A stretch of 64,000 bases of DNA from the NCBI RefSeq assembly GCF_900184265.1, contig NZ_FXXA01000002.1:2466539-2530538 (forward strand). The letters run 5' to 3'. The stretch is from Eggerthella timonensis. GTDB taxonomy: Bacteria > Actinomycetota > Coriobacteriia > Coriobacteriales > Eggerthellaceae. Numbering within the stretch: position 1 is the stretch's first letter; the number at the start of each line of letters is the position of its first letter. The notes under the pieces were generated by a model, which was given only the letters and a program-made list of their open reading frames with translations, made no database searches and had not been told where the DNA came from. The translations under genes were made by a program, and so were the position numbers. Below are positions 16,136 through 24,209 of this stretch, piece by piece.

Positions 16136-17500
16136 GTGGCCGACATGACCGTGAAGGGCGCGGCGCTGGCCGCCGCCGCGGCGGGCGACTTCTCCGACCT
16201 GCCCATCCACAACCCCGCCGTCGAGTGCGCCTCGCGCGAGCGCATCCGCGCCATCCAGCTGGAAAAGCTGATCGCGCAGGTGGCCTGGATCTACGAGCGC
16301 GTCCCGTGGTACCGCGCGCGCATGGACGCCCTCGGCGTGGCGCCTGCCGACATCAAGACGCTCGACGACGTGCGCAAGCTCCCGTTCACGGACAAGTCCG
16401 CGCTGCGCGACACGTTCCCGTACGGCCTGTTCGCCGTGCCGCTCGACGAGGTGGTGGAGCTGCACGCGTCCTCGGGCACCACGGGCAAGCCCATCGTGGT
16501 GGGCTACAACGAAAGCGATATGGCCATGTGGGCCGACTGCATCATGCGCCTCGTTCAGATGGCCGGCGTCGTGCCGGGCGACCGCGCGCAGATGGCGTTC
16601 GGCTACGGCATGTTCACGGGCGGCTTCGGCCTGCACTACGGGCTGCAGAAGCTCGGCTGCATGATGATCCCCGCCGGCTCGGGCAACACCGAGCGCCACA
16701 TCGCCATGATCGAGGACTACGGCACCACCGTCCTCGTTGCAACGCCTTCCTACGCGCTGCACGTGTGCGAGGTAGGGGAGCGCATGGGCTACGACTGGGC
16801 GAAGTCGCCGCTGCGCGTGGGGCTGTTCGGCGGCGAGCCGTGCCCGCCGGGCCTCAAGGCCGAGATCGAGAGCCGCATGCACATCGTGTGCACCGACAAC
16901 TACGGCCTCACCGAGGTCATGGGCCCGGGCGTGTCGGGGGAGTGCCTCGCCTCGCGCGACATGCAGCACTTGGCCGAGGACCACTTCCTGTGGGAGGTCG
17001 TCGACCCTGAGACGGGCGAGCCAGTGCCCGACGGGGAGATGGGCGAGCTCGTGCTCACGCCGCTCGGGAAGCAGGCCATCCCCGTGCTGCGCTACCGCAC
17101 GCACGACCTGACCCGCGTGGTCGTCGAGCCCTGCGCCTGCGGGCGAACCACGGCACGCATGCAGAAGGTGCGCGCACGCTCCGACGACATGCTCATCATC
17201 CGCGGCACGAACGTGTTCCCCTCCCAGGTGGAAGACGTGCTGGCCGGCATCGACGGCGTCACGCCGCACTACCGCATCGTCGTGGAGAGCGTGGGCGGCC
17301 TCGACCGCATGACCGTGCACGTGGAGCTCAAGCCCGAGGCGTTCTCGGACTCGTTCGAGGACATGGAGAACCTGCGCCGCTCCATCGAGGAGAAGCTCAA
17401 GGGCGTGCTGCTCGTGGGCGTGCGCGTGAAGCTCGTCGAGCCCGGCGGCATCGAGCGCTCGCTCGGCAAGACCAAGCACGTCGAGGATCTGCGGAAGTAA
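16136..17500 (+). CDS. Phenylacetate-CoA ligase family enzyme (PaaK-like, copy 2)
   Basis: A ligase of about 454 residues, paralogous to copy 1. It has the motif LHASSGTTGKPIVVG, the YGLTEVMGPG segment, CACGRTTARMQKVRARSDDML, and a C-terminal IERSLGKTKHVEDLR with the catalytic Lys. It carries an N-terminal extension (TVKGAALAAAAAGDFSDL) absent from copy 1. The exact start is uncertain: GTG at 16127 overlaps the ACT stop but has its GGAAGG too close, GTG at 16136 is better spaced, and ATG at 16145 is also possible. As last gene of iorA-iorB-ACT-paaK it probably interconverts the aryl-acetyl-CoA made by IOR and the free acid, which could conserve energy as ATP if run in reverse. Confidence 0.9.
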   Translation: MADMTVKGAALAAAAAGDFSDLPIHNPAVECASRERIRAIQLEKLIAQVAWIYERVPWYRARMDALGVAPADIKTLDDVRKLPFTDKSALRDTFPYGLFAVPLDEVVELHASSGTTGKPIVVGYNESDMAMWADCIMRLVQMAGVVPGDRAQMAFGYGMFTGGFGLHYGLQKLGCMMIPAGSGNTERHIAMIEDYGTTVLVATPSYALHVCEVGERMGYDWAKSPLRVGLFGGEPCPPGLKAEIESRMHIVCTDNYGLTEVMGPGVSGECLASRDMQHLAEDHFLWEVVDPETGEPVPDGEMGELVLTPLGKQAIPVLRYRTHDLTRVVVEPCACGRTTARMQKVRARSDDMLIIRGTNVFPSQVEDVLAGIDGVTPHYRIVVESVGGLDRMTVHVELKPEAFSDSFEDMENLRRSIEEKLKGVLLVGVRVKLVEPGGIERSLGKTKHVEDLRK

Positions 17501-17526
17501 CTGGGCCTGCACGGGAATGGCTCCCC

Positions 17527-17618
17527 GGCACGGGGCGCCATGCTCAAACGGTCCTGAGCTCGCACGGACGCCCCAGCGGGGCGTCCGGCTCGTGCGGAAC
17601 TGCGCGGTGCCCCGTGCC
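17527..17618. repeat. Structured hairpin element A (related to element B)
   Basis: The outer stem pairs 17527-17539 (GGCACGGGGCGCC) with 17606-17618 at 12 of 13 positions. Inside is a perfect 9-bp hairpin, GGACGCCCC (17566-17574) and GGGGCGTCC (17578-17586), with loop AGC, extended by CGCAC/GTGCG. Between the stems lie the unpaired words GCCATGCTCAAAC and TGCGGAACTGCGCG. Element B at 17778 carries the same words in the opposite orientation but with different stem sequences. Confidence 0.75.
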
Positions 17619-17730
17619 AGGGCACCCCGCGTTGAAACCCTTCCGCACGTTCGAGCGCTCGACCTGCGAAGGCGCTCGATGCCGCCGGTTCGCAAACGTG
17701 TTGCAATATCCCTCGAAGGAGAAGGTCGCG

Positions 17731-18819
17731 ATGTACGAGAAGGGCTTGTGCGAAGAACCGGATGACGTCTGCCGTGCGGCCGGGGCCTCCTCGGAGGGCG
17801 TCACGCGCAGACCCGCAGCGACGTGGACGGTCCAGCGGACCGTCCGCCAAAGCGAGGACTGTTTGAGCATGGCGCCCTCCGAGGAGGCCCCGGCCCAAGG
17901 CCCTGTGGTCGGCCGGTTCGCGCCGTCTCCGACGGGGCGGATGCACGCGGGCAACGTGTTCGCGGCGCTCACGGCGTGGCTCGTGGCGAAGTCGCAGGGC
18001 GGAAAGATCGTGCTGCGCATCGAGGACCTCGACGCCGAGCGATCGAAGCCCGCCTACGTCGACGCGGCGCAGCGCGACTTCGAGGCGCTCGGGCTTTTCT
18101 GGGACGAGGGGCCTTACTTCCAGCACGACCGCACGGAAGCCTATCGCGCGGCCTTCGACGAGCTGCGCGCCCGCGACCTCGTCTACCCCTGCTTCTGCAC
18201 GCGCGCCGACCTGCATGCGGCCTCGGCGCCGCACCGCGGCGAGAAGCCGGTGTATCCGGGCACCTGCCGCAGCCTCGGCGACGAGGAACGGGAGGCCCGC
18301 GCACGAGAGCGCACGCCCGCGCAGCGCCTGCTCGTGCCCGACGAGCGCATCGCCTTCATCGACCAGGTGCAGGGGCCTTACGAGCAGAACCTCGCTTCCG
18401 ACTGCGGCGACTTCCTCGTGCGGCGCTCGGACGGCGCCTTCGCCTACCAGCTGGCCGTCGTCGTAGACGACGCGGCACAGGGCGTCACGTCGGTGGTGCG
18501 CGGCGTGGACCTTTTGTGCTCGACGCCGCAGCAGCTCTACCTTCAAGGGCTGCTCGGCCTGCCGCATCCGACCTATGCGCATATCCCCCTGCTCGTCGCC
18601 GAGCGCGACCGGCGCCTCTCGAAGCGCGATCGCGACGCCGCGCTCGACGCGCTGCTCGAGCGCTTCAAGACGCCCGCAGGCGTCATCGGGCACATCGCCG
18701 GCATCACCGGACTCGCTCCCACGTGCGATCCCGCCACGCCCGAGCAGCTGTTGGCGACGTTCGACCCCACCGCGCTGCCCGCAGCCTTCGACGACCTTGT
18801 GCAGGTGCGCTGGAGGTAG
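17731..18819 (+). CDS. gluQ: Glutamyl-Q tRNA(Asp) synthetase (YadB/GluQ-RS)
   Basis: A truncated class I synthetase paralogue that attaches glutamate to queuosine in tRNA(Asp) instead of to a tRNA 3' end. The ATP-binding signature is GRFAPSPTGRMHAGN, followed by IVLRIEDLDAERSKPAY. Zn-type cysteines appear in YPCFCTRADL and YPGTCR, and the KMSKS-like loop is RRLSKRDRD. The anticodon-binding domain is missing, as expected. The start is debatable. ATG at 17731 has a very strong AAGGAGAAGG and gives 362 residues with a 60-residue N-terminal extension. That extension is encoded mostly by hairpin element B. ATG at 17869 (weaker site) gives the usual family N-terminus. Confidence 0.9.
   Translation: MYEKGLCEEPDDVCRAAGASSEGVTRRPAATWTVQRTVRQSEDCLSMAPSEEAPAQGPVVGRFAPSPTGRMHAGNVFAALTAWLVAKSQGGKIVLRIEDLDAERSKPAYVDAAQRDFEALGLFWDEGPYFQHDRTEAYRAAFDELRARDLVYPCFCTRADLHAASAPHRGEKPVYPGTCRSLGDEEREARARERTPAQRLLVPDERIAFIDQVQGPYEQNLASDCGDFLVRRSDGAFAYQLAVVVDDAAQGVTSVVRGVDLLCSTPQQLYLQGLLGLPHPTYAHIPLLVAERDRRLSKRDRDAALDALLERFKTPAGVIGHIAGITGLAPTCDPATPEQLLATFDPTALPAAFDDLVQVRWR
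17778..17895. repeat. Structured hairpin element B (inverted relative to A)
   Basis: The outer stem is 23 bp and perfect: 17778-17800 against 17873-17895. The inner hairpin is GGACGGTCC (17825-17833) and GGACCGTCC (17837-17845), again with loop AGC. On the minus strand it contains GCCATGCTCAAACAGTCCT (17857-17875) and CTGCGGGTCTGCGCG, matching element A between its stems. It overlaps the 5' part of the gluQ reading frame. Confidence 0.75.
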
Positions 18820-18821
18820 GC

Positions 18822-19319
18822 CTACCAGGAGGCGATGAGGGAGCTTGCGACCTCGACGGCCAGCACCGCGAGCATGATGATGACGAGAAGGGCGACGCCC
18901 TGAGTGCCGAGCTCATATTCTGCGGTAAGCTCCGGTCCCGTGCCGGCGGCCGCCTCCGCGATGGCCTTGCCGTCGCGTCGCGAGCCGACGCTGATCCAGG
19001 CGCATCCGGCCATAAGCGCGATCGGGATCGCAACGCCCGAAACCACGCCGACGCTCGCATCAAAGCCGCCCGTCGCACCGAAGGCCGAAATGCCGAGGAT
19101 GCCGGCGCATGCAACCGCCCACACCAGGTTCACGAGGGCCGCACGCCTTCCCCGACGTCGTTGAAGCGCGCTCGCCGGTCGGCCTTCGTAGGGGTTGTGA
19201 GCGATATCCGAAAGGCCGAGCCATTTCCCGCGCCAAAGCTTCCCGGCACTCAGCAGCAGAAACGCGATCAAGGGGATGAAGACGACGCATCCGGCGATCA
19301 GCTTCGCATGCTCATCCAT
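18822..19319 (-). CDS. Small membrane protein, family unknown (paralogue group, member 1)
   Basis: A 165-residue protein with four predicted transmembrane segments: LIAGCVVFIPLIAFLLLSAG, then helices near LVNLVWAVACAGILGISAF, VGVVSGVAIPIALMAGCAW and GVALLVIIMLAVLAVEVASSL. After the first helix it has KLWRGKWLGL. This echoes LYNGRWLFLIA and MFWRGRWLVLLAG in two other small proteins here (28.7 and 33.1 kb), suggesting one family. It is convergent with gluQ with a 2-base gap. The ATG at 19319 is chosen over upstream in-frame starts because GAAGGGAGA precedes it. No function can be assigned. Confidence 0.75.
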   Translation of the reverse strand: MDEHAKLIAGCVVFIPLIAFLLLSAGKLWRGKWLGLSDIAHNPYEGRPASALQRRRGRRAALVNLVWAVACAGILGISAFGATGGFDASVGVVSGVAIPIALMAGCAWISVGSRRDGKAIAEAAAGTGPELTAEYELGTQGVALLVIIMLAVLAVEVASSLIASW

Positions 19320-19590
19320 GGCGCTCTCCCTTCGGTCGACCCTGCCCGCAGTATACTCCTGCGGCACTGCGCGAGGAAAGGACGAAGAGGGGGCGTCGGC
19401 AGCTGGAGGGGCGCGAAAGGGCGGCCATGACAATTCCAGGCGGTATTTCTCGTCGTCGCGCCTGGTTTCGGAAAAGGCATTCAGCATGTGTCCAGGTCGC
19501 AAGGCGCTCCGGTTCGCAGCACTCGAGTTAGTCGCGAGCAATATTGTCAGGGCTGACCTTTCGCGCCCACATGGCTCGCTGATCCATGGC
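19320..19590. other. Intergenic stretch with a possible minus-strand -10
   Basis: No gene is seen. On the minus strand TATACT at about 19351-19356 could be the -10 for the small membrane protein at 19319; no convincing -35 accompanies it. The remainder has no recognisable signal. Confidence 0.4.
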
Positions 19591-19747
19591 TATGTGTGGC
19601 AAAATCGGGTTTTTGGCAAATATTCCTCATCTCTCAGGGGTTCGAGTGCCGTTCGACGAGAAGCCCGTCGACGAAAGGCCTGGTCGCGGATTCACCCCGC
19701 CGCAAAAGGGCGCAGGTCTTCTGCCAAAACTCCGATTCTGCAACATA
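19591..19747. repeat. Inverted-repeat element 2 (about 157 bp)
   Basis: The arms 19591-19618 and 19722-19747 are inverted repeats with only a few mismatches and one length difference; both contain AATCGG followed by GTTTTTGGCA or its complement. The left arm continues AATATTCCTCATC. That resembles the GTTTTGCGAGATATTCGTC core of the elements at 5.9 and 29.6 kb, so the three look like divergent copies of one family. No ORF is inside. Confidence 0.65.
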
Positions 19748-19829
19748 TAGGAGCGTTTCTGCTGTCAAACCGCCCTCGACGCCGTCACTCTCTCGCTGAA
19801 TCAGCGCCTCTCCGGTCGAAACCCCCTCA

Positions 19830-19853
19830 CTCACGCAAAATGCGTGAGGTTTT
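19830..19853 (+). terminator. Orphan terminator hairpin before the molybdoenzyme cluster
   Basis: CTCACGCA (19830-19837), loop AAA, TGCGTGAG (19841-19848), then GTTTT and a further T-rich stretch. No plus-strand gene precedes it for about a kilobase. It may end a transcript from repeat element 2 or an unrecognised small RNA. Confidence 0.65.
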
Positions 19854-19964
19854 CCATCAGGTTTTTCTCCCGTTTCATCCAGAGTGCGGATAGTCCTGCC
19901 GCCTCTCACTGCCTACAGTGATGCCATCGGAGGAATGCAGCGAAGGGGGAGGTGCATAACCGCC

Positions 19965-20633
19965 ATGCAAGACGAAACAGAAATCGACGATCAAGGCGCG
20001 GCTAAAGGGCTGGACGTGCTCGAGGACACGGTCACCCGCCATCCGCTCAACCGCGAGGTGCTGTACCGCATGCTCGCGTTCTGCGGCGAGGAGCGCGCGT
20101 TGGACGATCTCGAACGCGAGATCGCTTCTTGGCCCTCGTTCAAAACCGCGACCCAGAACCAGTACCGACTCGCCGAGCACCTCGTGCGCGCGGGCGGGCT
20201 CGAGCGCATCGAACGCGACGAGAGCGGCGCAATCGTCGCGCCGCACGACAAAGAGGGCCTCGACGAAGACGCGATCGACGACCTCGTGGCAACCGTGTCG
20301 TACCGCGTCACCGAGACGGGCCGGCGCTTCGTGGAGCTGCATCGCCCGCGCGCTCGGCTCGTGGAACTGCTCCAGCTGGCCCCCGAGCGCGCCGAAGCGT
20401 ACGTCGAGCTGCTCGAGTTCGTGCGCGCGCAGCCGCGTTCCTACCGCGACGTCGAGGAACTCTTGCGCGACCGGCCGGTGCTGGAAACCGTCGTGGACGG
20501 CGTGCGGCGCACCATGCAGCCCAGCGTGTTCGTGGACAAGCTCGAGCGCTCCGGCGCTCTGGTCTGGAATGAGGGGTGGTGCTTGACGGAGGAGGGGGAA
20601 TCGTTTCTGCAGGAACTGAAGGCAAGCGAGTAG
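19965..20633 (+). CDS. Conserved-looking hypothetical protein upstream of the molybdoenzyme operon
   Basis: A 222-residue soluble, acidic, helix-rich protein that I do not recognise. It ends with VFVDKLERSGALVWNEGWCLTEEGESFLQELKASE, which reads like a winged-helix wing (an aromatic strand followed by LTEEG), and HPLNREVLYRMLAFC near the N-terminus looks helical. A DNA- or partner-binding role is conceivable but unproven. There is no signal peptide and no metal motif. The ATG at 19965 follows AGGGGGAGGTG; upstream in-frame codons lack a ribosome site. It ends 30 bases before the catalytic subunit gene, so it is probably part of that operon. Confidence 0.75.
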   Translation: MQDETEIDDQGAAKGLDVLEDTVTRHPLNREVLYRMLAFCGEERALDDLEREIASWPSFKTATQNQYRLAEHLVRAGGLERIERDESGAIVAPHDKEGLDEDAIDDLVATVSYRVTETGRRFVELHRPRARLVELLQLAPERAEAYVELLEFVRAQPRSYRDVEELLRDRPVLETVVDGVRRTMQPSVFVDKLERSGALVWNEGWCLTEEGESFLQELKASE

Positions 20634-20663
20634 AACCGTTACAGGAGGAGAAAGGGAGAGAAC

Positions 20664-23492
20664 ATGGCTGAAACCACGTTGACGCGCCGAAGCTTCGTCA
20701 AGGCGTCCGCGCTCGCGGGCGCGACGGCGGCATTCGGCGTCTCGATGGCCGGCTGCATGCAGGAGGCCCCGAAGGAAGAGGGCGGCTCTGCGGGTGGCGC
20801 GCAAGAAGAGCTCGTGAGGATGAAGACGTCCTGCCACGGCTGCATCCAGATGTGCCCGGCCGTCGCGTATCTGAAGGACGGCGTCGTCGTGAGGCTGGAA
20901 GGCGACCCCGACGCGCCGGTGAGCCGCGGCAGCCTCTGCATCAAAGGGCTCAACCAGCTGCACACCATGTACAGCCCGCGGCGCGTGCTGCACCCGCTCA
21001 GGCGGGCGGGCGAGCGCGGCGAGAACAAATGGGAGGTCATCAGCTGGGACGAGGCCGTCGAGGAGGCGGCCACGCACATCTGCGACGCCATCGACAAGTA
21101 CGGCCCCTATGCCTTTTTCGCCAGCGTCGGAGGCGGCGGCTCGTACTCGTTCATGGAGGCTATGACGCTGCCGATGGCGTTCGGATCGCCTACGGTGTTC
21201 GAGCCGGGCTGCGCCCAATGCTACCTGCCGCGCTGGAGCCTGTCGAAGCTGTTCTACGGCGGCAACGACCAGTCCATCGCGGACAACGCCGTGCAGGAGA
21301 TCTTCCGCACGGGCGACGACAACAAGGCCGAGGTCGTGGTGCTGTGGGGCGCCCAGCCTTCCGTCAGCCAGACGGCCGAATCGGGCCGCGGCATGGCCGA
21401 GCTGCGCGCCAAGGGGGTGAAGACCATCGTCGTCGATCCCAACTTCTCGCCCGATGCCGTGAAGGCCGACGTGTGGCTGCCGGTGCGCCCGGCCACCGAC
21501 ACGGGCCTCTTGCTGTGCTGGTTCCGCTACATCTTCGAGAACAAGCTCTACGACGAGGAATTCACCAAGTACTGGACGAACCTGCCCTTCCTCATCGACC
21601 CGGATACGAAGCTGCCGGTGAAGGCGCAGGAGTTGTTCCCGGACTTCGAGCAGACCACGCCCGAGAACACCCCGGCCTACGTGTGCTTCGATCTCAAGAC
21701 GAACGCGGTGGCGCCCTTCGAGTTCTCTGCGCCCGCTGACGCGGCGGTCGACCCCGAGATCTTCTGGACGGGGGATTTCGAGGGCAAAACGTACAAGACG
21801 GCCGGCCAGATCTACAAGGAGGAAGCCGACCCCTGGACCCTCGAGCGCACCGCCGAGAACTGCTGGCTCGACGCCGCCAAGATCGAGGAGGCCATCAAGA
21901 TCTACACCGATGCGAAGGTGGCCGGCATCGCCAACGGCGTGGCGTCCGACATGACCGAGTCGGCCAGCCAGGTGCCGCTCGGCTGCATGGGCCTCGACGC
22001 CATCATGGGCTACGTCAACAAGCCCGGCTGCACGATGACGCAGTACGGCGCAGCGGGCGCGCAGCCTGTGAAGCGCCCGGTCACGTACAACAACGGATTC
22101 GACGGCATGTTCTCCGACATGTACGGCATCGGCGCGGTCGTGGGCATGAGCGACGCCGAGAACGAGGCGCGCGCCAAGAAGCTGGGGGAGGAGAACCCGC
22201 AGCAGAAGCTGGCGAACCAGCTGCTCGTCGACCGCCTGGGCATGAAGGACCACAAGGGCCTGTACGCCTGGTGCCACAGCCATATCCCCACGGTGCGCGA
22301 GGCCATCGCCACGGGCGAGCCGTACAAGCCGCGCGTATGGTTCGACATGTCGGGCAACAAGCTTGCCATGCTGGGCAACGCGAAATCGTGGTACGAGGTG
22401 TTCCCCGAAGTGGACTACATCATCGGCCAGTACCCCATGCTCACCTCGTTCCATATCGAGGCCGCCGACCTCGTGTTCCCTGTGCGCGAGTGGCTTGAAG
22501 AGCCCATGGTGAACATGACCCAGCTCAACACGCAGTGGCTGCAGAACGAGTGCGTGCACATCGGCGAGACGGTCTCGCATTCCATCCCCGCCGCTCAGGT
22601 GGTGGCGAAATGCGCCGAGAAGATGGGCGGCGAGCTGCCCGGCCTCAAACCCGGCTACCTGGGCAGCGCGACCGAGGAGGAGGTCAAGGCCTCCGTCGCC
22701 GAGACGCTGCACGCTCCCAGCTGGGACGAGCTGGTCAAGGACACCGACAAGTACGTGCCCTTCGTCACGCCGGCCGAGGAGTACTTCCAGTACAACCAGC
22801 ACGAGACGGTGGTGGACGACGGGCTGCCAGCGGGCTTCGGCACCGAGAGCCGCAAGATCGAAGTGTACTGCCAGATCCTGCTCAAGCTGGCGCGCACGGG
22901 CTACCCGTTCTGCTACCCGGAGCCGCAGGAGCCCTGCGAGGACTACAGCCCCATCTGCTCCTACATCGAGCCGGCGGAAAGCCCGCTCGCAGACGAGCAG
23001 TATCCTTTCGTGCTCACGTCGGGCCGCGTGCCGTACTTCCACCACGGCACCATGCGCCACGCCGCGCTCTCCCGCGAACTGTTCCCGACCGCCGAGATCC
23101 GCATCAACCCGGCCAGCGCCGAGGAGCTGGGCATCGAGCACCTGGACTGGGTGAAGGTGTCGAGCCGCCGCGGCGAGGTGCACGCGCGCGCCTACCTCAC
23201 CGAAGGCGTGCATCCCAAGTGCGTGTGGATGGAGCGTTTCTGGAACCCCGAGTGCTACGACGAGTCCCAATCCAACCCGACGGCCGGGTGGCGCGAGTGC
23301 AACGTCAACGTGCTGACGAAGAACGACGCCCCGTTCAACGAGGTATACGGCTCCTACACCAACCGCGGCTTCACGGTGAGCATCGAGAAGTCGGAAAAGC
23401 CCGCGAACGTGTGGGTGGAGCCCGGTGAGTTCGCCCCGTTCCTGCCGACTGAGGAGATGCTGTCCGAAGCTCAGACGAAGGATGTGTTCTGA
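20664..23492 (+). CDS. Tat-exported molybdopterin oxidoreductase, DMSO reductase family catalytic subunit
   Basis: A 942-residue enzyme with a twin-arginine signal (TLTRRSFVKASALAGATA) and a lipobox-like MAGC at its end, so it works outside the membrane. The N-terminal [4Fe-4S] motif is CHGCIQMCPAV with the fourth Cys in RGSLCIKG, then the molybdopterin-binding domains, ending with the C-terminal dinucleotide-binding beta-barrel (YPFVLTSGRVPYFHHGTMRH). The probable Mo ligand lies in SPTVFEPGCAQCYLPRW, where a Cys fits the polysulfide/arsenate reductase pattern; this is inference. Eggerthellaceae have many such enzymes, including catechol dehydroxylases. The substrate of this one cannot be deduced. 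Its stop overlaps the Fe-S subunit gene by one base. Confidence 0.93.
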   Translation: MAETTLTRRSFVKASALAGATAAFGVSMAGCMQEAPKEEGGSAGGAQEELVRMKTSCHGCIQMCPAVAYLKDGVVVRLEGDPDAPVSRGSLCIKGLNQLHTMYSPRRVLHPLRRAGERGENKWEVISWDEAVEEAATHICDAIDKYGPYAFFASVGGGGSYSFMEAMTLPMAFGSPTVFEPGCAQCYLPRWSLSKLFYGGNDQSIADNAVQEIFRTGDDNKAEVVVLWGAQPSVSQTAESGRGMAELRAKGVKTIVVDPNFSPDAVKADVWLPVRPATDTGLLLCWFRYIFENKLYDEEFTKYWTNLPFLIDPDTKLPVKAQELFPDFEQTTPENTPAYVCFDLKTNAVAPFEFSAPADAAVDPEIFWTGDFEGKTYKTAGQIYKEEADPWTLERTAENCWLDAAKIEEAIKIYTDAKVAGIANGVASDMTESASQVPLGCMGLDAIMGYVNKPGCTMTQYGAAGAQPVKRPVTYNNGFDGMFSDMYGIGAVVGMSDAENEARAKKLGEENPQQKLANQLLVDRLGMKDHKGLYAWCHSHIPTVREAIATGEPYKPRVWFDMSGNKLAMLGNAKSWYEVFPEVDYIIGQYPMLTSFHIEAADLVFPVREWLEEPMVNMTQLNTQWLQNECVHIGETVSHSIPAAQVVAKCAEKMGGELPGLKPGYLGSATEEEVKASVAETLHAPSWDELVKDTDKYVPFVTPAEEYFQYNQHETVVDDGLPAGFGTESRKIEVYCQILLKLARTGYPFCYPEPQEPCEDYSPICSYIEPAESPLADEQYPFVLTSGRVPYFHHGTMRHAALSRELFPTAEIRINPASAEELGIEHLDWVKVSSRRGEVHARAYLTEGVHPKCVWMERFWNPECYDESQSNPTAGWRECNVNVLTKNDAPFNEVYGSYTNRGFTVSIEKSEKPANVWVEPGEFAPFLPTEEMLSEAQTKDVF

Positions 23493-24106
23493 TGAGAAAC
23501 TGCCTGGTTATCGACCTCGACCGCTGCAGCGGGTGCGACAGCTGCATCGCGGCCTGCAAGCTTGAGAACGACGTGGACCTGGGCGTGTACTACAACCGCG
23601 TGCACGCCGTGGGCCCCACGGGGACCTTCCCGGACATCGAGCAGTACTGGCTGCCCCTGCAATGCCAGCAATGCGAGAACCCCGGGTGCATCGAGGTGTG
23701 CCCGACGGGCGCGTCGTACCGCGACGAGGCCACGGGCGTGGTGCTCGTGAACGCCGAGGAGTGCATCGGGTGCGAGTCGTGCCTGACGGGTTGCCCGTAC
23801 AACGTGCGCCAGCTCAACCCAAACACGAACGTGGTGGAGAAGTGCACGCTGTGCTTCCAGCGCCATGAGAACGAGACCTGGGAGCCGGCCTGCGTGCACA
23901 ACTGCTGCTGCGGCGCGCGCTACTTCGGCGACCTCGACGACGCGAACAGCTCGGCGGCGAAGGCCGTCGCGGCGGCGGGCGCCGAGAACTGCCACCAGCT
24001 CGACGACCCGCACGGCTTGAAGCCGGCGACCGTCTACATCTTGTCCGCGAAGACCGCAGCATGGCAGGACGATCCCGCGACGACGGAACGCGTTGCCGTT
24101 TCGTAG
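23492..24106 (+). CDS. DmsB-like four-cluster ferredoxin subunit
   Basis: A 204-residue electron-transfer subunit with four Cys clusters: CSGCDSCIAACKLEN, CQQCENPGCIEVCPTGA, CIGCESCLTGCPYN, and CTLCFQRHENETWEPACVHNCCC. It shuttles electrons to the Mo subunit. It has no signal peptide and is expected to be exported with its Tat partner. The coding start overlaps the preceding stop (TGATGA arrangement), so the two are coupled. The length matches DmsB/PhsB-type proteins. Confidence 0.93.
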   Translation: MRNCLVIDLDRCSGCDSCIAACKLENDVDLGVYYNRVHAVGPTGTFPDIEQYWLPLQCQQCENPGCIEVCPTGASYRDEATGVVLVNAEECIGCESCLTGCPYNVRQLNPNTNVVEKCTLCFQRHENETWEPACVHNCCCGARYFGDLDDANSSAAKAVAAAGAENCHQLDDPHGLKPATVYILSAKTAAWQDDPATTERVAVS

Positions 24107-24128
24107 GCCGCGTCGCGCGTCGCGCGCC

Positions 24129-24168
24129 GTCCCGGCAGGCCGACCTCCCTCCCGAGGCCTGCCGGGAC
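24129..24168 (+). promoter_or_regulatory. Intercistronic 12-bp stem-loop between the Fe-S and chaperone genes
   Basis: GTCCCGGCAGGC (24129-24140) pairs perfectly with GCCTGCCGGGAC (24157-24168) around a 16-base loop. It lies in the only sizeable gap of the operon and has no T-tract. It could protect the upstream mRNA from 3' decay or reduce read-through, so that structural subunits outnumber the chaperone. Confidence 0.6.
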
Positions 24169-24209
24169 ATTCGCGCGCTCCACGCAGGGATAGCAGAGAA
24201 AGGGGAACG

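Noticed and set aside
19875-23270. 1131-codon minus-strand frame opposite the molybdoenzyme
   Set aside because: Same reason: the plus-strand product has all family motifs, and the antisense frame has none.
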